Counted from the stretch's first letter, positions 1-6,693 are shown. The stretch: 10,572 nt of DNA from Candidatus Thalassarchaeaceae archaeon (GCA_030747885.1 JASLJW010000027.1:1-10572); one strand, 5' to 3'. Notes: generated by a model not told the origin, from the letters alone. Numbers and translations: made by a program.

Positions 1-1
1 A

Positions 2-55
2 GCACCCAATCGGGGTGTCGTGTTTGAATCCTTCCCGATGATTAGTTACAGTTGA
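2..55 (+). CDS. Possible 3' end of a gene entering from the left edge (partial)
   Basis: One plus-strand frame is open from base 2 to a TGA at 53-55 and would encode a 17-residue tail ending in FPMISYS. The other two plus frames stop earlier, at about base 25 and base 39. If real, this gene converges on the RimK-like gene, whose stop lies at 70-72, leaving 14 bp between them. That matches the tight spacing elsewhere in the window. The stretch is too short for any family assignment, and an open frame of this length occurs easily by chance. It could equally be non-coding 3' flank of the minus-strand gene. Confidence 0.22.
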   Translation, partial: APNRGVVFESFPMISYS

Positions 56-69
56 AGCCCATTCAGAAC

Positions 70-1230
70 CTAACTCATTGCTGCCGATGCATCGTCTTTT
101 CCTTCGATATGCGCTCTGATGGATTCAATAGGGCCATACAAAACGATTTGATCGTTAGGTTGTAGTAACAAATTACGATCAGGAGACCAGATATTTTCTT
201 TTCCTCGAACAATTGTTACAACAAATGATTCAGGGGGTATAACTTCTGAAATTGATCTACCAATATACTGTGGCCATACATTGAGTAGCACCCTCACTGT
301 ACCGAAACCAGACCTTCTTCGAACTACCTCCTCTAGGTTTATTGATTGGATTTTATGTCGTTTCGTAATCATTTCAATTATATGTCCGGCCACATTCACT
401 CCTGAAGCTTTCTCGATACCTTCTAGCCCTGGACTAGAATTGACTTCAAGGAGAATGGGCCCCATTCTTCCTTCCAATAAATCAACTCCTCCAACTTCTA
501 TGCCTAGGTGGGCCGCTGCATCAATTGCAACTTTAGCATATTCATCTGGAAGATCGATTGTTTCAACACGGCCACCAAGATGATAGTTTGAACGAAATTC
601 ACGCCCATTAGATACTCGTCTCATTGCTGCAACAACTTTCCCACCAACAACGATTACTCTGATATCCTTACCATGACTTTCTTTGATATATTCTTGAACA
701 AGCACAGTATTCCTTTCTGCTAAGAGTCGGTATACCAATTCCTTAGCATGTCTAATTGAACGAACTAAATACACACCATCTCCTTGAGTACCCTGACTTG
801 TTTTTACTATACACGGGACCCCTCCAACTCGCGAAATTCCTCTTTCTACATCTCTCCAGGAAGTAACTAACGCTGTTTTTGGAACTGCAATACCTTTCTG
901 AGATAGAATTTGACTAGCAGTTAATTTGTCCCTGCTTCTCATTATTGCATCTGCTCCATTCGCAACATAGACCCCCATTCTCTCAAATTGGCGTACCACT
1001 CTAACACCTTCGGTGGTCACAGAATATCCAATTCTTGGGATTACAGCATCAACATCTAATGGCCATCCTTGATGAATTACTTGCCCTTGCTTATCATCAA
1101 GAACAAGACTCGTTTCTAGAGGATCAACAATTTCGACAATCATTCCTGCTGCATCCGCTTCATCTACCAACCGTCGAGTACTGTATAACTGGGGCCCACG
1201 GGACAGAATACATAGTCTCGGCGCCTTCAT
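70..1230 (-). CDS. RimK-type ATP-grasp amino-acid ligase with C-terminal TrkA-C (RCK_C) domain
   Basis: The 386-residue protein has two parts. Residues 1 to about 295 are a RimK/LysX-class ATP-grasp ligase, cytosolic enzymes that use ATP to join an amino acid, often glutamate, to the carboxyl end of a protein or cofactor through an acyl-phosphate. Visible landmarks are SRDKLTASQ (99-107), the nucleotide-binding KTSQGTQGDGVYL (143-155), VQEYIKE (178-184), DIRVIVVGGKV (189-199), EFRSNYHLGG (211-220) and the metal-binding stretch GVDLLEG...GPILLEVNSSPGLEG (248-271). Residues about 311-375 fit the TrkA-C fold (YIGRSISEV; NLLLQPNDQIVLYGP), normally a regulatory ligand-binding domain on ion channels. 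E. coli RimK is about 300 residues and lacks it. Archaea have no ribosomal protein bS6, RimK's bacterial target, so the substrate is unknown; coenzyme F420 or tetrahydromethanopterin glutamate ligases are family alternatives. The ATG at 1230-1228 has a good upstream ribosome binding site. The gene is divergent from the membrane protein at 1316. The ligase family is confident, the substrate is not. Confidence 0.9.
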   Translation of the reverse strand: MKAPRLCILSRGPQLYSTRRLVDEADAAGMIVEIVDPLETSLVLDDKQGQVIHQGWPLDVDAVIPRIGYSVTTEGVRVVRQFERMGVYVANGADAIMRSRDKLTASQILSQKGIAVPKTALVTSWRDVERGISRVGGVPCIVKTSQGTQGDGVYLVRSIRHAKELVYRLLAERNTVLVQEYIKESHGKDIRVIVVGGKVVAAMRRVSNGREFRSNYHLGGRVETIDLPDEYAKVAIDAAAHLGIEVGGVDLLEGRMGPILLEVNSSPGLEGIEKASGVNVAGHIIEMITKRHKIQSINLEEVVRRRSGFGTVRVLLNVWPQYIGRSISEVIPPESFVVTIVRGKENIWSPDRNLLLQPNDQIVLYGPIESIRAHIEGKDDASAAMS

Positions 1231-1239
1231 CGAGCCGCG

Positions 1240-1245
1240 ACCTCC
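1240..1245 (-). promoter_or_regulatory. Ribosome binding site of the RimK-like gene
   Basis: On the minus strand the sequence GGAGGT ends 9 nt before the ATG at 1230-1228, inside a longer GGGGGAGGT run. It matches the archaeal anti-Shine-Dalgarno core and supports this start over later methionines such as residue 30. Confidence 0.7.
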
Positions 1246-1280
1246 CCCGACTAGTTTTCAATCCATCCCTCATTTCAGGG

Positions 1281-1288
1281 TTTTATTC
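1281..1288 (+). promoter_or_regulatory. Weak TATA-like element upstream of the two-pass membrane protein gene
   Basis: TTTTATTC begins 35 bp before the ATG at 1316. Placed at the usual archaeal distance of about 26 bp, it would start a transcript only a few bases before the gene, giving a very short leader. No BRE element is convincing, and AT-rich octamers are common in this DNA. Confidence 0.2.
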
Positions 1289-1315
1289 AAGACTAGAGGT
1301 CTCTTCCGAGTAGTC

Positions 1316-2497
1316 ATGCAGCCCCCTAATGCTGCCCCTTCAATTCCAGCGGGACCCTCTTCTGCTCCAGCATCCGTCGATCCAATTGCAGAGATGGAAG
1401 ATAAGAGAAATAGAAAGGAGAAACGTGAACGTCAGCTCACGAATTTGAAATCAACACGTTCATCTAAACGCATGAATGTCTATTTTTCATTGGGACTTCT
1501 CGCGTTATTGTTTGGTTTCTCGTTTTTCCCAGTTGCTCAGGGAGACATCTCATCTAACCCTCATGAAACATTATCTTCTGAAGAGGTGACTGCTTGGATG
1601 GATCCTATTAGTCCCCAACATTGGACCCAAGAACAGATAGATGAACGAGCAGAATCAAAGATTTGGGATGGAAGTGATTTCAATGCAGGTTCCTTTGAAC
1701 AAGATTTGAATTTAGGTATTTGGCAACCATTTGATTTTGGCCCATTGAATGATGTACAGGTAAAGTTGACACTCAAAGGGTATCGATTTGATGGAATGAA
1801 CACATCATTTAATGTTGGTTTATTCGAGGCTTCTAGTGGATGCGATTCATTACCAACCTCTGAAATTGTCTGGAATAGAGACGATCCTTCCAGAATTACT
1901 GTAATGGATACCCCGGAATCTCTAGCTCTTGCAGCAGGATCCACTACTGAGGTTACCTTGACTGTAAAACCAGGGCGTTATTGTCTAATTTTCCAATATT
2001 TAGATGCACAGGATTACAATCATCCTTCATGGTCAAGTACTCAGCAGTATTGGAAGGCTACAGTTGATTCTGAGGTAGATATGTTCTGGCCTAGAGCGTT
2101 TCTTCTTCCAATATGTGTATTGATTTTACCATTTTTTATTGCAGCAATTATTGGAGCACAAAAAGCAGGTTCTGCATACAAGAAAGTTCGATACCCGGAG
2201 ACATCAACCAAGAGTACAGAAGAACAAGTCATGGATGCAGCAGAGGCTGAAAGAGCGATGGGAATGGACTTATCTTCGGGATCCGAGGGAGCCGATGAAG
2301 AACAACTAGATTCAGATGAAACAACTCTTCCAGAAGAAGAAACATTGTCCACAGAACCCCAAGAAGAGGAAGTAGATACAGAGTCTTCAGAATCCACTGA
2401 AGAATCTACAGATGGAGCATCTCAGTATACTGATGAACAACTCTTAGCTGCTGGTTGGTCAGCTGAGCAAATTGCTCAAATGCGCGGTTCACCCTAA
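1316..2497 (+). CDS. Two-pass membrane protein with extracytoplasmic domain and acidic cytoplasmic tail, function unknown
   Basis: The 393-residue protein belongs to no family I recognise. A proline/alanine-rich start is followed by a strongly charged stretch (residues 28-52, many K/R/E). Transmembrane segment 1 is at about 54-74 and segment 2 at about 261-281. Basic flanks place both ends inside, so residues 75-260 form an external, probably beta-rich domain with two cysteines (C176, C223) that could form a disulfide. After segment 2 the tail is very acidic and serine-rich (about 297-368) and ends in a short helical motif, YTDEQLLAAGWSAEQIAQM. A related W-x-x-EQI motif occurs at 103-108. It is the first gene of a plus-strand run with the SAP protein, ParA and its partner; the gap to the next start is 89 bp. 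An upstream AGAGGT at 1295-1300 lies 15 nt from the ATG, a weak ribosome site, so Met27 or Met53 are alternative starts. Role unknown; a scaffold or adaptor is a guess. Confidence 0.8.
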   Translation: MQPPNAAPSIPAGPSSAPASVDPIAEMEDKRNRKEKRERQLTNLKSTRSSKRMNVYFSLGLLALLFGFSFFPVAQGDISSNPHETLSSEEVTAWMDPISPQHWTQEQIDERAESKIWDGSDFNAGSFEQDLNLGIWQPFDFGPLNDVQVKLTLKGYRFDGMNTSFNVGLFEASSGCDSLPTSEIVWNRDDPSRITVMDTPESLALAAGSTTEVTLTVKPGRYCLIFQYLDAQDYNHPSWSSTQQYWKATVDSEVDMFWPRAFLLPICVLILPFFIAAIIGAQKAGSAYKKVRYPETSTKSTEEQVMDAAEAERAMGMDLSSGSEGADEEQLDSDETTLPEEETLSTEPQEEEVDTESSESTEESTDGASQYTDEQLLAAGWSAEQIAQMRGSP

Positions 2498-2573
2498 TCA
2501 ATCTAGAAACCCTCGTGTTTCACACCTGTAGTGCAACGGTTTGATAGCGGCGCGTTATGACATCGGTATATAC

Positions 2574-2580
2574 GGAGGTG
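2574..2580 (+). promoter_or_regulatory. Strong ribosome binding site that sets the SAP-protein start at 2587
   Basis: GGAGGTG is a full match to the archaeal anti-Shine-Dalgarno sequence and lies 6 nt before the ATG at 2587. The in-frame ATG at 2557 lies upstream of this site and has no ribosome site of its own, so the ten extra N-terminal residues of the longer reading are probably not translated. Confidence 0.85.
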
Positions 2581-2586
2581 CAGTAC

Positions 2587-4653
2587 ATGGATCGTGAAGA
2601 ACTTGAGTCGATGACTGTCGTCCAGTTGAAGAATCTCCTCAAAGAGCGCAGTCTTTCGAAAACCGGAAAGAAAGCTGAACTCGTTGAGAGATTGCTAGAA
2701 TCTTCTTTCACAATTGATGACGACGATGATTTTCTTATTCTTGAAGAAGACGATGAGTTAGAAGTCAAACCCACAGTCACCAAAGAAGTTCCATCACGAA
2801 TTCGTAAAAAGAACGAAGTAATGGAAGCAACGATTCTAGAAGCCGTTCTTGTTGATGATGTTGAAGAACCAACTTCAGAACCAATAACTCTGAAAGTTCG
2901 TGAACCAACAATGAAAAAGAAATCAGTTGTTGAATCTAAAAAGACATCTGGAAAACCACGAACTGCAGTGGTTCTTGGGGTGATACTATTGGGTGCTCTT
3001 GTTGCTGGTGGAGGATACTGGTGGACTTGGGTACAAGATCAACAATCGTTCTCGGCAGAGCCTAATCGATATGGTGATTCGATGACATTTACCATGACTG
3101 ATGGGCAAATCTCAGCTATAGGTGATGAGATGGTTTCCTTATTGAGAGAGAATTCTGGAGGAGCATTAGACAAGGCGTGTGGCGATTTAGAAGTTGTAAT
3201 GAGTGGAACAGGTTCCATGTCTTTCAGAAATGCCCCCTCCTCTGAGATTAGTCACCCCACTGACCGAACATATGCCGGTGCAGCAGAATCTATTGATGGG
3301 TATGGGCGGACTCATTTGACTGCAGAAAGAAGTTTGTCTTATGATTTGAATGTTGATTTAAGTGGACGAACATGGACTACAGATAATAGTAAATGCAGCA
3401 ATAGTTTGACTTGGGAAATGAATAGTAATTCAGTAGATATTGATTCGATTTCTTGGGAAGAATTGACGGAAGAAACAACAATACATTCGGTTTCATCATT
3501 GGATTTTCGAACACCAGATAATGATCAGACTAGAATTGATGCAGTATCGTTTGGAGGAACAGGTGTTTCAGTAATTGACGGAATTTTACCATTCTTACTA
3601 CAGCCAGCTATACCTATGGATTTACACGACGCATTCGATACTACGCTGTTTGAGTCAGGAGGTACTGGAGAAGTAAATGGATGGGATTATCAGGTTAAAG
3701 AATCTCAACGAGTAAATGGTGAATTAGTTATCCCCATCGATTTAGAACAATCTTCAATCAATTCTTGTCTTGGACATGCGAGAATTACTCTTCTGATTAA
3801 GGAAGGGAATCCTTGGCCAGTCGAACAACAGGTAGATATTTTGATTGACAAAGATAAGAAATCAAGTGATTGCGGAGCCTTAGAATCTGCAGCTTTAGAA
3901 CTTACAGTTCCTAATGGCCAACTGATTATTACTTACAAGATAAGTAGCACATCATTTTCAGGAGGAGATCGAGAAATCGATTGGGGCACATTATATTCCA
4001 GTAGACCTGGGCCTGGAGAGGACATCCCCTCAGACCAAACTAGATGGACAAATCATATTTCTGATGAGTCTCAGATCCGGCAGTTCACTGTTGAAGAAGC
4101 AGTTGACTGTTTGATGAATAATTCTGCGGCTAGTGGTGTTCGCTCAGCATTGAATGATGATGGATATTTGTGGAAAGTAGAACATAGAGAGGAAAACGGA
4201 GAGATTTGGAATCTTAGTTGGGTTGACCCTCAAGATGATGCAGGCTGGACTGAGGTGAAGGGTACTTCTTCAACTTCATGTGATGTTATCCATGATGGGA
4301 CGATGGAACCTTCTGATTCACCTGGATACAATTTAGATGCAATCCCTGAAACATTGTCTCTTTCGTGGCTAGAAAATAGAATGCTCGAAATGGATGATTC
4401 CGGCGAACCTGGTTCGATTCTTGGAGAGAATCAGGGTTTGAAAGATGACGCAAAGATTGGAGCAATACTGTTGGCTACTACTGATTCTGAATTGTTAGAT
4501 CTGTTAACCAATCAACAAGATATCGATCAAGGAGAGGTTGGTTTTACTGCATCTAGAACTTGGGAAGAAGGTTCTGCTGAACACAATTTTGATGTTGCAA
4601 TTGATGCTGAAAGAGGTAGAATGATTGGCTGGATACATACCACGGTGGCATGA
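2587..4653 (+). CDS. Membrane-anchored SAP-domain protein with large extracytoplasmic domain
   Basis: With the start at 2587 the protein has 688 residues. Residues about 4-38 match the SAP motif, a helix-turn-helix known mainly for DNA or RNA binding: TVVQLKNLLKERSLSKTG, then KKAELVERLLE. A very acidic stretch follows (about 43-60, with a run of five aspartates), then a charged linker. A single membrane segment lies at about 126-148, preceded by basic KKTSGKPR. This predicts the SAP domain in the cytoplasm and about 540 residues outside. There is no cleavable signal peptide. The ectodomain matches no family I recognise; it is rich in S, T, D, E and W and has six cysteines, enough for three disulfides. 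Neighbours are a two-pass membrane protein upstream and ParA 76 bp downstream on the same strand. A tether between chromosome and envelope is an attractive but unproven reading; the SAP domain might instead bind protein or RNA. Confidence 0.85.
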   Translation: MDREELESMTVVQLKNLLKERSLSKTGKKAELVERLLESSFTIDDDDDFLILEEDDELEVKPTVTKEVPSRIRKKNEVMEATILEAVLVDDVEEPTSEPITLKVREPTMKKKSVVESKKTSGKPRTAVVLGVILLGALVAGGGYWWTWVQDQQSFSAEPNRYGDSMTFTMTDGQISAIGDEMVSLLRENSGGALDKACGDLEVVMSGTGSMSFRNAPSSEISHPTDRTYAGAAESIDGYGRTHLTAERSLSYDLNVDLSGRTWTTDNSKCSNSLTWEMNSNSVDIDSISWEELTEETTIHSVSSLDFRTPDNDQTRIDAVSFGGTGVSVIDGILPFLLQPAIPMDLHDAFDTTLFESGGTGEVNGWDYQVKESQRVNGELVIPIDLEQSSINSCLGHARITLLIKEGNPWPVEQQVDILIDKDKKSSDCGALESAALELTVPNGQLIITYKISSTSFSGGDREIDWGTLYSSRPGPGEDIPSDQTRWTNHISDESQIRQFTVEEAVDCLMNNSAASGVRSALNDDGYLWKVEHREENGEIWNLSWVDPQDDAGWTEVKGTSSTSCDVIHDGTMEPSDSPGYNLDAIPETLSLSWLENRMLEMDDSGEPGSILGENQGLKDDAKIGAILLATTDSELLDLLTNQQDIDQGEVGFTASRTWEEGSAEHNFDVAIDAERGRMIGWIHTTVA

Positions 4654-4662
4654 ACCATAGAT

Positions 4663-4719
4663 TCAAACTCCTTCTCCAATGAATTATTGAGCGTCATATT
4701 GAACATCTCCGGAGTTTGA
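4663..4719. repeat. 9-bp inverted repeat upstream of the ParA gene
   Basis: TCAAACTCC at 4663-4671 is repeated exactly in inverted form as GGAGTTTGA at 4711-4719, separated by 39 bp. The right arm overlaps an 8-bp palindrome, CTCCGGAG (4707-4714), and contains the only GGAG near the ParA start (4711-4714, 15 nt before the ATG at 4730). It could be an operator for autoregulation, a centromere-like site, or an RNA stem masking the ribosome site. A 9-bp match within a 76-bp gap is unusual by chance (roughly 1 in 100 by simple counting) but not impossible. Confidence 0.4.
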
Positions 4720-4729
4720 TGCGAGTTCG

Positions 4730-5695
4730 ATGGGTGAGGAAGTGAGAGAATCATCTGTCGACGAAATAGATGATTCATTGGACGAGCATCTTATTCATGA
4801 TGTTTCATTTGTTGAAGAAGAACATCCAATCTCTGATAATATACATGATACTAGTGCAAAGCCACGTCGTTTATTCGACATTCCTCATTCTAGCCCCACT
4901 GAAGAAGGATTAGCTAGAGTGGTTACAGTCACAAATCAGAAAGGAGGTGTGGGAAAAACAACATCTGTAATCAATATTGCAACACATCTTGCTCTACGGG
5001 GAGCACGGATTTTAGTGGTTGATTGTGATGCGCAAGGAAACTGTGCATCAGGTTTAGGAGTTGACAAATCAAGGACTACGATCACTACTAGAGATGTTAT
5101 CTTAACACCCGGGTCCTCTATTCAGGCTCGGCATGCTACTGCAGTGGAAGGCTTGCATCTTATCGTAGGAGACCATAATTTAGTTGGCGTAGAGGAAGCG
5201 CTTGCAGCCCAACTTGGACGAGAACGTAGATTGATTGAAGCACTCGCACCCCTTCGTCCTCATTACGATTTAATCCTAATCGATACTGCCCCTTCAATGA
5301 GCATAGTTTCAGTAAATGCACTAACTGCCTCTGATGGTATTCTTATTCCAGTACAAACAGAGTATTTGGCACTAGAAGGAGTTGCTTTGTTAATGGGAAC
5401 AATTCAGGAAGTACGCCGTTTATTGAATCAATCTCTTGGTGTTGATGCAGTAATGATGACAATGCATGCCCCAACATTACTCAATACACAAGTTGCCGGC
5501 CATCTAAGAGAGATTTTTGGAAACTTAGTTCTTGAACCACCTATTCGAAGAAATATCCGTCTTGCAGAATCTCCAAGTCAAGGAGTTCCAATTCAATTCC
5601 ATGCTCCTCAAAGCCATGGGGGACAGGATTATGCCCTACTTGCCTCTGAATTGGAAGCACTTTGGTTTCCAGGAGGTCTTCGAAATGAAGGATAA
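4730..5695 (+). CDS. parA: ParA/Soj-family partition ATPase with acidic N-terminal extension
   Basis: The 321-residue protein is a cytosolic deviant-Walker ATPase of the ParA/Soj/MinD superfamily. These proteins dimerise on ATP, bind DNA without sequence preference, and use partner-stimulated hydrolysis to move or position cargo such as chromosome origins. Visible motifs are the deviant Walker A KGGVGKTT (71-78, with the signature lysine K71), Walker A' VDCDAQGN (97-104), Walker B LILIDTAPS (181-189) and IRRNIRLAESPSQG (272-285), the Soj-type segment linked to DNA binding and interaction. Soj proteins have about 250 residues; here about 62 acidic residues precede the core. A GTG at 4919 could start a core-only form, but the ATG at 4730 keeps the frame open and is preferred. 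The ribosome site is weak. The gene overlaps its small downstream partner by 11 nt, so the two are probably translationally coupled. ParA identity is firm; whether it moves the chromosome or another cargo is unknown. Confidence 0.93.
   Translation: MGEEVRESSVDEIDDSLDEHLIHDVSFVEEEHPISDNIHDTSAKPRRLFDIPHSSPTEEGLARVVTVTNQKGGVGKTTSVINIATHLALRGARILVVDCDAQGNCASGLGVDKSRTTITTRDVILTPGSSIQARHATAVEGLHLIVGDHNLVGVEEALAAQLGRERRLIEALAPLRPHYDLILIDTAPSMSIVSVNALTASDGILIPVQTEYLALEGVALLMGTIQEVRRLLNQSLGVDAVMMTMHAPTLLNTQVAGHLREIFGNLVLEPPIRRNIRLAESPSQGVPIQFHAPQSHGGQDYALLASELEALWFPGGLRNEG
5671..5677 (+). promoter_or_regulatory. Ribosome binding site of the ParA-partner gene
   Basis: AGGAGGT inside the end of the ParA gene lies 7 nt before the ATG at 5685. 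It fixes that start and shows that the gene is translated in its own right rather than from the longer open frame beginning at 5532, which would overlap ParA by over 160 bp. Confidence 0.85.
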
Positions 5696-6134
5696 AGATC
5701 GAGGATTAGGGCGTGGTCTTGATGATCTGCTTGCTCAAAATAAGATGGATTTACCCTTTCTTTCAGCCTATGGTCCTGCATCAGAGGAAGATGGGGAAGA
5801 GACATCACAGACTAGGGATGATCCAGTTGAGATTTTAGAAGCAATGGTTCGACATGCTCGATCACTTGGAGCCGAAGTCAATATGGAAAAGAATTCCATG
5901 TCTATTGAATCTGGATTAATTGCAACAATTCAGGAAAGTGGTGTTTTGTTGGAGATGTCTCATCATACCCGCCTTCCCTTTGTACCAAGTGATCTTGTTT
6001 CCCCAGGATTAACTTCAGGTACCATCAACGAGCAGGGGTGCGAAGCTAAAACAGTAGTAGAATCATGGGGAATTGAAGCACGTCGAACAATTGCTAGATT
6101 TCTAGAACATGTTGAAATCAATCTCGACGAATGA
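5685..6134 (+). CDS. Small ParA partner with ParB-type N-terminal peptide, no recognisable ParB core
   Basis: The 149-residue protein begins MKDKDRGLGRGLDDLLAQN. The RGLGRGLDDLL stretch (residues 6-16) closely resembles the conserved N-terminus of chromosomal ParB/Spo0J proteins, the peptide that contacts ParA and stimulates its ATPase. The rest is not ParB: I see no GERR-type CTP-binding motif, no helix-turn-helix and no ParB dimerisation domain, and chromosomal ParBs are about twice as long. After an acidic linker (about 34-46) come a predicted helix at about 46-62, a short hydrophobic middle (GLIATIQESGVLLEM, 77-91) and a C-terminal amphipathic helix (about 122-142). The gene overlaps ParA by 11 nt with a strong ribosome site, so stoichiometric production with ParA is likely. 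Its 3' end overlaps the convergent exported-protein gene by 17 bp. It is probably a cargo adaptor or ATPase-activating partner; its cargo is unknown. Confidence 0.82.
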   Translation: MKDKDRGLGRGLDDLLAQNKMDLPFLSAYGPASEEDGEETSQTRDDPVEILEAMVRHARSLGAEVNMEKNSMSIESGLIATIQESGVLLEMSHHTRLPFVPSDLVSPGLTSGTINEQGCEAKTVVESWGIEARRTIARFLEHVEINLDE

Positions 6135-6693
6135 TTGCAGCCATAATCAGAACGGAGAGAATTGCTGCGCCACTCAAAGAGGGGAGGCTTTGTTCGTTTT
6201 CTCCAAGTAGAGGTTGTCCACAATTTGTACCACTTTCATCATATGCTTCTCCCCCCCACTCTTCTCCATCAAACCAACAATCAGACCATACTTTCCATCC
6301 CCACCCTGATTCAGGAATCCTTGTTTCGTTATCTCCATCGGTTAAGACAAAATTCCAATTGACATATGTTTGTTCATCAATCGTTGAGATTGCTGCAGTC
6401 CATATTCCAGTGGAATTATCTTTTACCAAATCTTGAGGCTCTGGGGGATAGCAAAGACCACTGTTTACACAAATTTGGGTAGAAATTTGAACCGAAGAAA
6501 CATTTGAATTCTCTTCAAGTTGAACATTGATTATGAATTCTTGATTTCCATAGAATACATCTGAAAAGTTAACCTCTGAAATCCCCGTATCTTGGAGATT
6601 AGTAACCTCATTTTGGCCACCATTTCCACCGGCTGAAACCAAACTGGAGGTAAGAATGAGAATTGAAATTGAAAGTGCAATAACGCTCCTCAT
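6118..6693 (-). CDS. Small exported protein with signal peptide and C-terminal membrane anchor
   Basis: The 191-residue protein is of unknown function. Residues 1 to about 21 are a Sec-type signal peptide (MRS, a hydrophobic core rich in I, L and S, then SAG). The mature part is predicted beta-rich and acidic, with several N-x-S/T sites and four cysteines (C75, C81, C139, C158) that could form two disulfides. The C-terminus has a short PSLSG turn (171-175), a hydrophobic helix (about 174-188) and a final RRD, the layout of tail-anchor or archaeosortase-type sorting signals; I cannot see a canonical PGF motif. The protein is therefore probably displayed on the outer face of the membrane. The gene lies 43 bp after the PUA gene on the same strand and overlaps the ParA-partner gene by 17 bp tail to tail. 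The ribosome site is weak (AGGGGT, 11 nt upstream). Confidence 0.78.
   Translation of the reverse strand: MRSVIALSISILILTSSLVSAGGNGGQNEVTNLQDTGISEVNFSDVFYGNQEFIINVQLEENSNVSSVQISTQICVNSGLCYPPEPQDLVKDNSTGIWTAAISTIDEQTYVNWNFVLTDGDNETRIPESGWGWKVWSDCWFDGEEWGGEAYDESGTNCGQPLLGENEQSLPSLSGAAILSVLIMAAIIRRD

Noticed and set aside
9..39. ATCGGG and CCCGAT inverted repeat near the left edge as a terminator of the RimK-like gene
   Set aside because: Arms of 6 bp are separated by 19 bases and no T-run follows on the minus strand; likely chance.
1..45. A tRNA 3' end, because GTTTGAATCC resembles a T-arm
   Set aside because: The conserved C of the TTC loop is T here, the flanking bases do not form a 5-bp stem, and no CCA or acceptor pairing is visible.
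2041..2397. A serine-rich minus-strand frame of 118 residues
   Set aside because: Its composition is the antisense image of the acidic GAA/GAG-rich tail of the two-pass membrane protein.
2565..2573. GGTATATAC as a TATA box for the SAP-protein gene
   Set aside because: It ends directly before the ribosome site and only 13 bp before the ATG; a start 26 bp downstream would fall inside the gene.
2557..2586. Ten additional N-terminal residues on the SAP protein from the ATG at 2557
   Set aside because: The GGAGGTG at 2574-2580 is ideally spaced for 2587 and would be inside the coding region of the longer form.
5532..5684. A longer ParA-partner protein starting at 5532
   Set aside because: This part overlaps the conserved C-terminus of ParA in another frame, and the ParB-like motif begins exactly at the 5685 start with a strong ribosome site.
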